This document shows, piece by piece, positions 43,766-54,000 of a DNA stretch of 64,000 nt; positions within the stretch are counted from its first letter, which is position 1, and every line of letters begins with the position of its first letter. Origin of the DNA: Caenorhabditis remanei (Eukaryota; Nematoda; Chromadorea; Rhabditida; Rhabditidae); contig NC_071332.1 in the NCBI RefSeq assembly GCF_010183535.1, positions 2,232,001-2,296,000 of the forward strand. The letters are read 5' to 3'. A program made the translations under genes and the position numbers. The notes below the pieces were generated by a model that saw only the letters and a program-made list of their open reading frames with translations, was not told the origin of the DNA and did no database searches.

Positions 43766-46700
43766 TCAGAAATGACTATATACAGAAGGTGAGCTATTAC
43801 TCAAAGCATCCTCATAGTCCGATGGATCCGCTGAGTGACAGATTCCTTTGAGTCTCCATGAGGTAGGGATAGAACATGGATCAATTTCCAGCACAGCAGA
43901 TCTCAGTCTGAAATGGTCAAAGTCACTTGAGTTCACAGCGATGCTCCAGAGCTCTAAGATGACTTTGTCGAGCTGGTTGGCAATGTTGCTCGTGATTTTC
44001 TGAAAACTTTCAAGTTTAAATGAAAATGAAACTTAGTTTTTATAGTTACCCATAGCACTCGAAGGAAGAAGTCATCATCATATTTATCGAAGAGTGCATC
44101 GAAAAACTCGTGCTGGTTATTGATAAGAGATTGGGCTCTGGTGACTGTTTGACCGAATGACGCGGATTCCATCTGCAAAATAAAAACGTGTGTGTTTTCC
44201 ACAATTTGTGTTTTTTTCGTCCACAAGTGGTGTTTTTTAACACTGTGTGTGACTTATCACAAGTTGTTTTTTTACGTCCACAACTTGTATTTTTTCGCCC
44301 ACAACTTGTGCTTCTTTTATCCACAACTTGTGTTTTTTTTTGTACAGAAGTTAAACTTTTTCGTCCACAAGTTGTTTTTTTACGTCCACAACTTGTGTTT
44401 TTTCGTCCACAACTTGTGCTCTTTTCCAACACTCACTTCATAAATAGTTTTCACAAAATTCGGATTCCTATCCGGATTCTCCGACTGTTGCCGGAAATAT
44501 CTCTCGAAATGCCAAAATTCGGAACGAACCAGTGCCAATGAATTTCTTAGAATCTGCAAACGACTCGACCAGTAGTCCTCGTGCTCCTCCCAATTTCTTT
44601 GTATAGATTTTGGAGACAACGTCATTTCCAGAAGATTCAGAAGCTCGGCATCTTGTTTTTTGCAGGTTTCCAACAAGTTTTTGTGCTCTTCTTCCTGGAA
44701 ACGTTTTTTTTGTTTTGGATTTTCAAATTTTAAGATTTTCCGATCATACCGAGAGTTTCTTCCGCTCATCATCGATTTTTTTGATAATTTTGTGAAATTC
44801 AGTGTCTTGTTGATTCATTCGCTTGGTGAACTCTTCTTCCTCTTGTTGACGGCGCGCTTCCTTTTCTTGTTGGAATTTTTCGATTTCGGAGTATAGACGC
44901 TTCTCTTGGACTTCTAGTCTGGAATTTTTCAATTTTGTTAAGATTGGTTGTATTGATAAAATAAAGGGCTATATTTTTGAAGTTAGAAGTTTTCCGATAG
45001 GACTGATAGGTTTTGAGATATGCGCATTTTAAGTTTGAGGCACAAGAGAGACGCAGGGAAGCTAGAGTGTCTGACTTCTCTGCGTCTCTCCTCTGTACCT
45101 CCTCAGAATGCATTTTTTAAAGACGCATATCTCAGTGGGGTAAGAAGCTATCAAAAAACTTTCAACTACAAAAATAATCTTCATTAAATTTCACACATTT
45201 TTTTAGTTGACAACTTTTTGATAGCTATTCACGCTTTCGAGATAAATGCCTTTAAAGACTGGTAGCGCAAGGAGACGCCGAGAAGCTAGAATGTCTGACT
45301 TCTCTGCGCTCTCTCAATGTGGCAAAAACGCGATCCACCGTAGTTAGTACTTACCTCGCACTAATCTCCTTCTGATACATGTTCAATTTCTCGTGCCACT
45401 CCTGGTCCTTCTCCGATATAAACTTTTCCGTATCTTTCATCTCTTCATGGAACTTTCTGAGCTTTTCATCACTTTCCACGGGAGTGATTATCAGGTTTGA
45501 AATTTTTGAATCTGTCTTTGGGGTTCCATTCTTTACAGCTCCATTTTTCTCAGCTCCATTCGCTATTGTTCCATTCTTCTGAGTCCCATTTTGACTATAC
45601 CCATTCTCAACTGGCTTCCTGTCTTGGAACCTCAGAAGACTCGACGCGGCGCCACTGAGTTTTCTGGGAGTATTGATGACTGGCATGATTGTCCAACTAG
45701 CCAGAAAACTGATGAATGAGAAGATAAATCGGGATGGAGGGATGATGCTAACAGTCTTGTTTTGTACTCGTTCGGAGATGTTGTAGACGGCTGTGGTGAG
45801 TTTCTGGAAAAAATGCTGTTAATTATTGTCAGACAATCCTAAATCTTGGAGAGCAGCTAGAGAGAATAAAGACCTTAATTTTTGTAGTTGACACCTTTTT
45901 GATAGCTCCGAGCTTTTGGGTTATGTGCCTTTAAAGATTGGTAGGAGAGGTGAGACGCGGACAAGCCAGAGTGTCTGACTTCTCTGCGTCTCTTTGGGTT
46001 GCATTCTTTAAAGGCGCATATCTCGAAAGCGTGAATAGCTATCAAAAAAGTGTCAACTACGAAAATGAAGCTCTAGATTTGATCTACATCCTCAGCAAAA
46101 ATTGTAATTAGCTGACAAGCAGGGAGATCGGGGCACATCATTCAAGTTACGGTGAAAAATGCAATCTGTATTACATGTGTTATTGATGGCAGAAGGTCAT
46201 GGAGTCAGTGTGGATCTATGTCACGTGACCCATACCGTTGTAAAGCTGAAAAAACGCTGGTTCCAAATATATTTTCAGTTTTGCACTCGAGACCTAGAAT
46301 TCGAGAAAAATGAGGTATACACACGGACTCCATGAACTTCCCTAGTTAGTCGGCAAGTGCGCGCTAAGGAAGAGCGTCTCTCAATTTTCAGCACTATTTT
46401 CGGTCTCTAGCAATCGTGCTCTACCGAACTTCCCTGAATCTGCAAATAAACAACTCACCTCAATCCTTCCCCTCTTCCACATCTCCTCATGAAAATCTAC
46501 TCCATTTTTCTTCGCATTCACTGCAAAGTCATGAATCTCCATCTCATATTTATAGAAGAAACCTCGCCAGTCCTAAAAATTATAATTTCTTCTCCAGAAT
46601 TCCGATCCCAGATTCCAAAATGCTTACTCTCTGCGCATCCCTCAAATCGTTCTCAAAATCCGAGACCTCATCTTCCGGCGGCTCACTTTTCGACCTCCGC

Positions 46701-47036
46701 AACTTCCGCGGGTTGACCAGAACACTTACAGTACTCAAAAAGTTTTGTGTGAGATGAGCGGGGACTGGTTTCACGTTTTTAGAAGTGTCTGCATCTTTAA
46801 GTTTGGCGTCGATCTTCTCAACCAGTCCCCAGTTTTCACGGAGGATCGTTTTGATGGGGCGCTGAAAAAATATTGTTGTCTAAGCACGGCACAGTTTTTA
46901 CAACCGCGCTCTACCGAAACCGAAAAAACATTTTTCTAGGGCATTTCGGTGGAGCGCAGTTGTCAAAACTAACCTTTCTCGAGGAGCTGTGGAGCTCTTG
47001 AATCAATTCTTTTGGAATTTCGATTTTAGAATCCAT
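43766..47036 (-). CDS. cc-D: coiled-coil protein with hydrophobic segment, 547 aa
   Basis: Unknown function. Eight exons: 47036-46974, 46861-46628, 46572-46459, 45803-45355, 44918-44750, 44694-44437, 44172-44050, 43999-43766 (63, 234, 114, 449, 169, 258, 123 and 234 nt), in phase ATG to TGA. The start is MDSKIEIPKEL, not MGxxxS. About residues 163-178 form a hydrophobic segment (FIFSFISFLASWTI), the only membrane-like stretch in the family. An Asn/Gly-rich repeat (QKNGTIANGAEKNGAVKNG) follows, then coiled coil (QQEKEARRQQEEEEF). The later LRNSLALVRSEFWHFERYF resembles LRSLVARARNQFLSFEASF of cc-E, linking it to the family. A 3' fragment is duplicated at 38,464. Exon 2 has an alternative donor inside it. 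Confidence 0.68.
44190..44430. repeat. ACAACTTGTG tandem tract, cc-D intron 6
   Basis: About ten imperfect copies of TTTTTTCGTCCACAACTTGTG. The repeat unit is ~22 bp with the palindromic core ACAAGTTGT or its complement. Small open frames across it are repeat artefacts. Confidence 0.8.
44945..45185. repeat. Fold-back element copy, cc-D intron 4
   Basis: Diverged copy: left arm GAAGTTAGAAGTTTTCCGAT, centre GAGACGCAGGGAAGCTAGAG, right arm TATCAAAAAACTTTCAACTA. Confidence 0.78.
45200..45325. repeat. Fold-back element copy (left half), cc-D intron 4
   Basis: Left arm TTAGTTGACAACTTTTTGAT and centre GAGACGCCGAGAAGCTAGAA, without a right arm. Confidence 0.76.
45852..46095. repeat. Fold-back element copy, cc-D intron 3
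   Basis: Complete copy: TTTTTGTAGTTGACACCTTT on the left, CAAAAAAGTGTCAACTACGA on the right, then TTTGATCTACATC. Confidence 0.84.
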
Positions 47037-48143
47037 TTTAAAACCTTTATTCACAAATACAACAGTAGAACAAAAAAAAGTAGAATGAATGTATTTGGTG
47101 AGTGTAGATAGATAACAATGATCAGTGACCGGCAGAAACACAGAGAGAGAAAAAAGAAGTAGTGGTAAACATGTTTATTTTCAACTAGCATGTGTTTCTT
47201 CCATCTGCGTCTCTCTTCTAGGTGTCTTTATTTTTGTTTTCCTCATCTTCGTCATTCTTTGGATTGGTTTGCTTTTCTGAAATTTGGTGTCTTGAATAGG
47301 AGATCATTTGGTTATTTTTTATGGGGTTTGACCTACTAAGGATTCTTTCTGGAATTTTCTGTCTGGAAAAGTTGTTTTCTAGGATATTGTTAAGTTAATT
47401 ATGAAGGTGTTTCCTATCTTTTGATAAGATCCGAAGAAATCGAGGTGCATAGAATTTAGAATGTGGATCTCAGTAAATAGACAAAATTTTGAAAACAGAT
47501 TCAGAATCCTTAGGTTTTCAGTTTTTTAGCCATTTCAAGTTCGTTTTGGTAGCTTCATTTATGAAATTTTCATATTTTCAGAGTTCATAATGTTTTCTGA
47601 GTTAAAGATTGCAGAACAGAAATGTGCCTAACTCGGTTCGTATTGGTTGTATTTAAATTTTGAAAATAGACTCGGAATCCTCATGACGTCACCTTTCTAT
47701 CTATACAGATTGCATTAAAAAGATAATGATTAGAATCTGTAAAAACTCATATTTTTCAAAACCACCAAAACCCTTAGATAACCAATATGCACTTTTGAGT
47801 ACAGCTTATATCCCAAGAAGGTATTTTAGGGGTGGAGCTTACAAATTGAATTAAAAAATAAAGACCGTGAATAACGTTGTCTGTTCCGTCATAAAAAACA
47901 ATTGCTCGCATCATATTGTTGAAAAAATTTTCTAGTCGTGGTCAAAATGTTCTTGGGGGTTTCTTGGGGCCCAGCACAGTTCTTACAACTGCGCTCCATC
48001 AAAATCCACGTGTCTCTTTTTCTCTGAGTATCTCGATTTCGCAAGCAGTTTTTTTTGGTTTCAGTAGAGCGCGGTTGTAAGACACGTGTCGTGCTAATAG
48101 TTGAAATGTTCTTTTAGTTTAGTTAAGGAGCGTTTTTCTCATT
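47037..48143. other. Intergenic between cc-D and cc-E
   Basis: No gene seen. It holds two copies of the GAAAACAGATTCAGAATCCT-type dispersed repeat (47,490 and 47,660) and two GAGCGCRGTTGTAA motifs in opposite orientations (47,985 and 48,068). Confidence 0.55.
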
Positions 48144-50685
48144 TCATTTAGTGTCTGCAGAAAATGCCTTCCGCTCACTAACGGTATAACTATCGTCCCA
48201 AGAAGAACGGTTTGGTAATACACTTACCATCACCGCAATTTTCAGATTCCGTCACTACGCCAGCCTGATCCACCGTTGACTTTTCTACAACTGATTCAGA
48301 TACTTCTCGATTTTCAGATCCTCTTTCGCTTCCTACTAAACAATAATCATCTTCCACTGAAAAACTCCACAAGTTACCTGATGAATGTTCCAGGTTCACA
48401 GATTCTTTTTCAATATTTTCAGCGCTTTCAGCCATCTCCTCGCTTTTCGGCTCATACTTCTCTGGATCTTCAATATTCTTATACTTTTCTAAATCTTGTT
48501 CTCTATCCAGTTTCCTCAATTCTGAAGTATAATAGATATCGGATGAGTCAAACTTGGAGAACAAGGTTCGCAAGTTTTCCAAGCAATTTTCTTCTTCGAT
48601 CTGAAATTTATAGTTCATAATTAAAACCTTATGAATCTCACCTTGGTCCCATCAATTCCTTGGAGCACTGTTAGTAGTGAACCACAGATTTTGGATAGTA
48701 GGTTTTGGAGAATAGAAAGGAAAGTGCGATCTGAGTGCTGGCTAGAAAGGTCTTTGATAAAAAAGTATGCCCTGTAGAGCTCCTCATGAGTGGAGAGGAC
48801 TTCATGATGGAGTTTTTGAAGGTCTTCCTGAAAATTATAGAACCATTATTATGTATTCCAGACGATAATTCTATACATACCTCTGCCCAACGCCTCGATT
48901 CTACATCTTCAACTCCATAACTGCCAAACGACGCCTCAAAACTCAAAAACTGATTCCTCGCCCGTGCAACCAGAGAGCGGAGTGTCTTCAACCAGTCCAC
49001 CCATTCATCCTCCTTCAATTCCCATCGCATTTTCAATTTGATACATTCATAAAATCCTGCCACGAAGTTGTGCAGTTCTTTCATATGTTCTTGTCGTATT
49101 TTTTCAGTTTCTCTCTAGAAAAAGTCTATTAAAAATCGTGTAAACAGAGCGATTTCTTACTTCATACTCTTCTCTCTTCTTGCGACGTTTTTTCATGTCT
49201 TCATCGTTCAACTTCTGTTTCTGTTTCTCAGCTTCTCGAAATTTCTTCTCCGCTTTTTTGATGTTTTCCTCAAACTCTCGAGCTTCAGCTTCAATTTTCT
49301 GGTCAGCATTCTTTTTATCCTCCTCCATTTTCACTTTTTGTTGGCCGATTTTTTCATTTAATTCACGGATTTTTTCGTCTTGAACTTTAGCTCCGTCGAT
49401 TTCTTGCTGTAGAAGTTTCTCGAAATCGTCTGCTTCCGAATCTTTCGATTCTTCTGAAATTTGAAGGATTTTACAGAGTTATTTCTAAATCAGAAGACAG
49501 AGTTTCTGACTATTTAAAATTACTTTTTTTACCTTTTCTGTTTGTGTCCGGGGTGGCCGATTTGTTCCTGGTTTCATGTTGTGAATTTTCCGAGATGGTT
49601 GCACTTTCATTGTTCTCTTCGGGTTGATCCCCCTGAAATAATAAAAACCATTTCTCACACACTTGATTTACTCGGAGCTTTGAACCCGATTTTATTTGAA
49701 AACAAGGTTTCGAGAGCAAAAGAGTCCAGATATTCGAAAGCACCGTTTTCTCAGCTGTCCTAAAATATAAAACGCATCTTATTACTCCAATATGGCTCGG
49801 TGACCTTTCCTAGTTAGTCTCTCGGTTTTTTTTTGAACTTACTTGTTGGTTGTGCAATGTTTCATCTTCTTGAACATCTGGGGCTTTCACAGTTTCTTCA
49901 TATAATGTATAACACAGATAATTATTCTCGTTACCGGTAGATGTTGTCGTTTCTTCCTCATTGAACCTTTCTATAAAAAACACAACAAATTCTCATAATT
50001 ATCTCTGATAATTACCGTCTGTACCGGTCGATCCTGTATTGTTCCTTCCTGTGTTTTCCTGTGTTCTTTCTTTCATTATCTTCGTTTCTCCAGAAGGGCG
50101 CATCTTTTCTATTAAAACAATTGTTATGAGCACAATATTTTAATAAATTTCTCCGAACTTACTGAATCTTAACGTCCAAACGTTGTATTCTCCATCTTTT
50201 AACATTATAATTTCAGTGTGAATTGTGGACTCTTCGATCACTTCGAAGTTACGTGCAAGAGTAGTCAAAAAAGTTTCGCGCAATAGTTTTTGCTTCTCGT
50301 CTGTGACCAGATTCTCGTTTCTCAATTCATTCACCAACACATTATAATCGAACGAGCGTTGAAACAACTTTTGCAAGCATATGTACATAATAGTTTCTAT
50401 AGTGCGAGTCTGTTCCTTCAAACACAGAAAATTGATTTTTAATAGTGTAAAATCAAAAAAATGAAACGTACCTGGTACTCAATAACCTTATTCTGATTAC
50501 TCAGCTTCTTTTCTTTGTGCAACAATTTAAAGAACTCTTCTCTTTCCTTGTCACAACCCTTAATTTTGTTTTTGTTATTTTCAGTTATAAAGCCTATAGA
50601 TTCTTACAGGAACTCGAAAATAGCAATCATCAGTGAAGTCTGGCTCCCTTTTCATGTTTGCTTCGCTAGAATTGTTCAAGCCCAT
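48144..50685 (-). CDS. cc-E: MGxxxS coiled-coil protein, 611 aa
   Basis: Unknown function. Eleven exons: 50685-50608, 50558-50472, 50415-50163, 50108-50016, 49970-49843, 49632-49533, 49453-49161, 49114-48881, 48827-48642, 48600-48228, 48154-48144, in phase ATG to TGA. Start MGLNNSSEA (N-myristoylation pattern); an in-frame ATG two codons upstream exists, but the paralogue cc-F supports the MG start. The first 139 codons (exons 1-3) have the same layout as in cc-F, including FTDDCYFRVP and exons of 87 and 253 nt. A 293-nt coiled-coil exon (KMEEDKKNADQKIEAEAREF) is the same length in cc-F. The C-terminal part has WLKTLRSLVARARNQFLSFE, shared with cc-D. Exon 10 contains a 21-nt GTAACTTG..TTTTTCAG stretch read here as coding. 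Confidence 0.72.
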
Positions 50686-51093
50686 CTCCATAATATTCTT
50701 GAGATTTCTGGAAGTTTCTGAAAAACTAGAAATTTGTTGTAGAAAACTCTATGGACAGAGGCTCCTGGTTCAAATAGTTGCTCACCGAAGTAATTGTCTC
50801 AGCTGGAATTGAGTTTTGAAAGTTGATCTGAAAGAAATTAGAGCGTTTAGAACACTCGAATCGAATACACGGAATCAAAGAGATAGAATCGAATACACGG
50901 AATCAAAGAGATACACATTTGGAAAAGAACCAAGGAATAGGAGTAAAAAAAAGATAAATACAAGATAAATACCGTATTTTTCTTTGAATCGGAATAATCA
51001 AGTGAACAATTCAAATGTACAATATTGCTATTAGGAATGTGGCAGTTGTGATGAAATATTGCTGATTTTTTGTAACAATGCTCACAATAATTT
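50686..51093. other. Intergenic between cc-E and cc-F
   Basis: No gene seen. A short direct repeat GAATCGAATACACGGAATCA / AATCGAATACACGGAATCAA lies at about 50,858 and 50,888. Confidence 0.5.
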
Positions 51094-54000
51094 TCAATTT
51101 AACTTGAAGTTGTCTATCTCATCTTTAAGCGCCGCTCTCTTTCTCCGTTCTTCATTCATTTCCTCGTCGTGCAATCTTTGTTGTTCTTCAAGAGATAACC
51201 AAAATTCCTCTTTCATTCTTCTCATTTGTTCCTCGTGTGTTTCTGTTTCAGCAGGATTTTCCAGACTCGTACTCGGTCTGTCGGTATCTTCCATTTCATC
51301 ACGTTGGAATCCAACACTAATTTTCCCTGATATCAGAAGAGATAAAGCTTAACTTGGTAATGGTGTCGCTTACCTGGTCTGTCAGTATTAGAGCTAGTGG
51401 GTTGATCAATTTCAGAACTTTGTGGAATTTCAACATTGTTACGGTTTTTCATTCCTATCTCTATATGTGTTTGTCGAATGTTTTCTGTTTCTTTCTGTAA
51501 AAGATTGAATTTCAATTGCCCAAAAATTTCCTTATCACTTACTTCATACTCATCTCTTTCCTGGAGACGTTTTTTCGTTTCTTCATCGTTCAACTTCTGT
51601 TTCTGTTTCTCCGGTTCTCGGAACTCCATCTCTATTATTTTTATTCTTTCTTCAAACTCTCGAGCTTCAGCTTGAATTTTCTGATCTTCATTCTTTTTAT
51701 CTTCTTCCATTTTCAGTTTTTGTTGCTCGATTTTTTCATTTAATTCTCGGATTTTTTTGTCTTCACCGCTATCTTCTTGGATTTGTTGCTGTAGAAGTTT
51801 CTCGAAATCGTCGGTGTCCGAATTCTCTTTCTCTTCTGGAATGAGCAACATGAACGAGAGAAAAACAGTTTCTCTCTCTGACATTAGAGAAGATGAAGCT
51901 TAAAGGCGTATTGTGGTCTCTTGTGATGTTTTCATATCATGATGTATGAGTTTCGGCGAATTGATTTTCATACTTCAAGAACTTTTTAATTCGGTACACA
52001 ACCCGCTGAGAGCTAGCGCCGGAAAGTTTGGTCATTGAGAAGGCCGAAGAAAATTGATGGCCGTGGCCTAGAAATTCGACTTCGAAAACGTTGATTTTTT
52101 GAATTTTGATGGTATTTTCGATCATTTTCGTTGTATTTCTTCAATAAATTCGATAGAAAACGGCAAATATTGATAGAAAAACACTGAAAACTATTGAAAA
52201 TGACGCCAGAAATAGCAGAATACTGGAAAAACCAACGGAAAGTTTGGTCAGCGAGAATGTTCTAGAAATTTCACTTCGGCAAAGTTGTTTTTCAGTATTC
52301 TGCTATTTGTGGCGTTATTTTCGATAGTTTTCAGTGTTTTTCTATCAATATTTGCCGTTTTCTATCGAATTTATTGAAGAAATACAACAAAAATGACCGA
52401 AAATACCGTCAAAATTCCAAAAATCAACGTTTTCGAAGTCGAATTTCTAGGCCACGGCCACCAATTTTCTTCGGCCTTCTCAATGACCAAACTTTCCGGC
52501 GCTCGCTCTCAGCGGGTTGTCGACCGAATTAAAAAATTCTTGGACTATGAAAATGAACTCACCGAAACTCATACATCATGATATAGTAAGCAACAGGAAG
52601 ACGATTTGTGTTAATACTTATTTATTAATTAGTCGCTTAAAGTTACAAGAAAACGCGGTAAAGGGGAGCAAAACGGAAGAATAGGAACTGGGTGAAAACC
52701 CCGTAAGAACTGCCCCCTATGAGAGAAATCTCGGCTTATATAGGCATCAGAAAGGGGCGGAGTTAGTGGGTCCGAAATGTGGCGCCGGCGGTAGAGCGGT
52801 ACGGCGGAGTGTCGTTGTACAGTCGTTGTGGCAGGAGCGGCGAGAGAGCGTTGACGACAAGAGAGACGGCAGACACAACGACGGCGGTGACGACAATTGC
52901 AGGTCTAGGAGTTGGTGACGAGACTGTGAGCGGTAGCGAGCAGTTTCGGCCTGAAATAATTGACTTGGAAAAGTGTCAAATTTGACGAAAAAGTGCCGAG
53001 CAGGCATAAGGATTCATCGAATACCTTACACCTCCCCCTTTTTAAACAAAACGACCGCCCTCGGTCGGCAACTAAGCCTCTGAGGGACTTGGGATTGAAG
53101 ATCCACTTGATTGGACTTGATGGACTTCAAATTTGACTTCTGATGTTGCATCCTTCCTTGAAGTTGAGACTTTGAGGGTCTTTGGGCTTTGATTTAGCAA
53201 TGTTGGGTGGTTTGAAAATGTAGAGACCAGAGCGCGTAGGTCTTGGAACCTGCGCATAATGCTTACTGGTTGTTTCAACGATGTACTTAGTCGTTGAACC
53301 TTGTCGGTTTCCTTCGGTTACGGTCCGGATTCCGTCTTGATCTTGTAGTTGGTTGAGTTGTTGGAGCAGCTTCCTCCTTCTTCTTCGGCTTGGCTGACGA
53401 CTTTGGTGTCCTCGAAGACGGTGCAGTCTTCATCGAATCCTTTGCAGAAGAGCGGACGATGTTGGTCTTGTCCGACGTTGACTGAGCTGGAGCATCTTTG
53501 ACCTCGAGAGCGACCTTGCCACCCCGGTTCGATGATGACGTATCGGCTTCGGGGACTGTATCGGAGTTCTCGACTGCAGGGAGTTTGTCCTGAAAAACGT
53601 ACTTTTTAATCTGGTCAAGATGAACTCTTTTAGGCTTCTTATCCGGTTTCCCAATGTCTTGGATTGTTGCTTCGGATCCGTCGACGTTGATCACACGGTA
53701 TTCACCAGTCCAGGGAAGGACTAGCTTCCTTGAGAGACCTTTCTTCGACTCGTAGTTCTTCATCATGACACGATCGCCTGGTTGGATTCCGGAACCATGT
53801 GCTCCTTTGTTGGCTTGGGCTTGTCTTGCCGATTGTGCTCGAATGGAGTTTTCAGCTGCGAGTTTCCAAGCTTCCTGCAGAGTTGTTGTCAGATGACGAG
53901 TCCATGCTTGGTAGTCAGGTTCCTGCTGTGATGGCGGTGCCGGATCTAAGATCTTATCAATCACAAACACTGGATCCCTTCCGAACATTAGGTAGAACGG

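Noticed and set aside
44046..44541. Cys/Gly/Arg-rich open frames on both strands across the ACAACTTGT tract
   Set aside because: Pure translation of a tandem repeat inside a cc-D intron.
51494..51543. Reading cc-F exons 5 and 6 as one exon
   Set aside because: The 48-nt gap is open and in frame, but GT/AG sites and the cc-E exon boundary at the same place favour an intron.
52747..53007. 86-aa and 68-aa frames repeated at 60,474-60,734
   Set aside because: They lie inside the two LTRs and duplicate each other; they are not independent genes.
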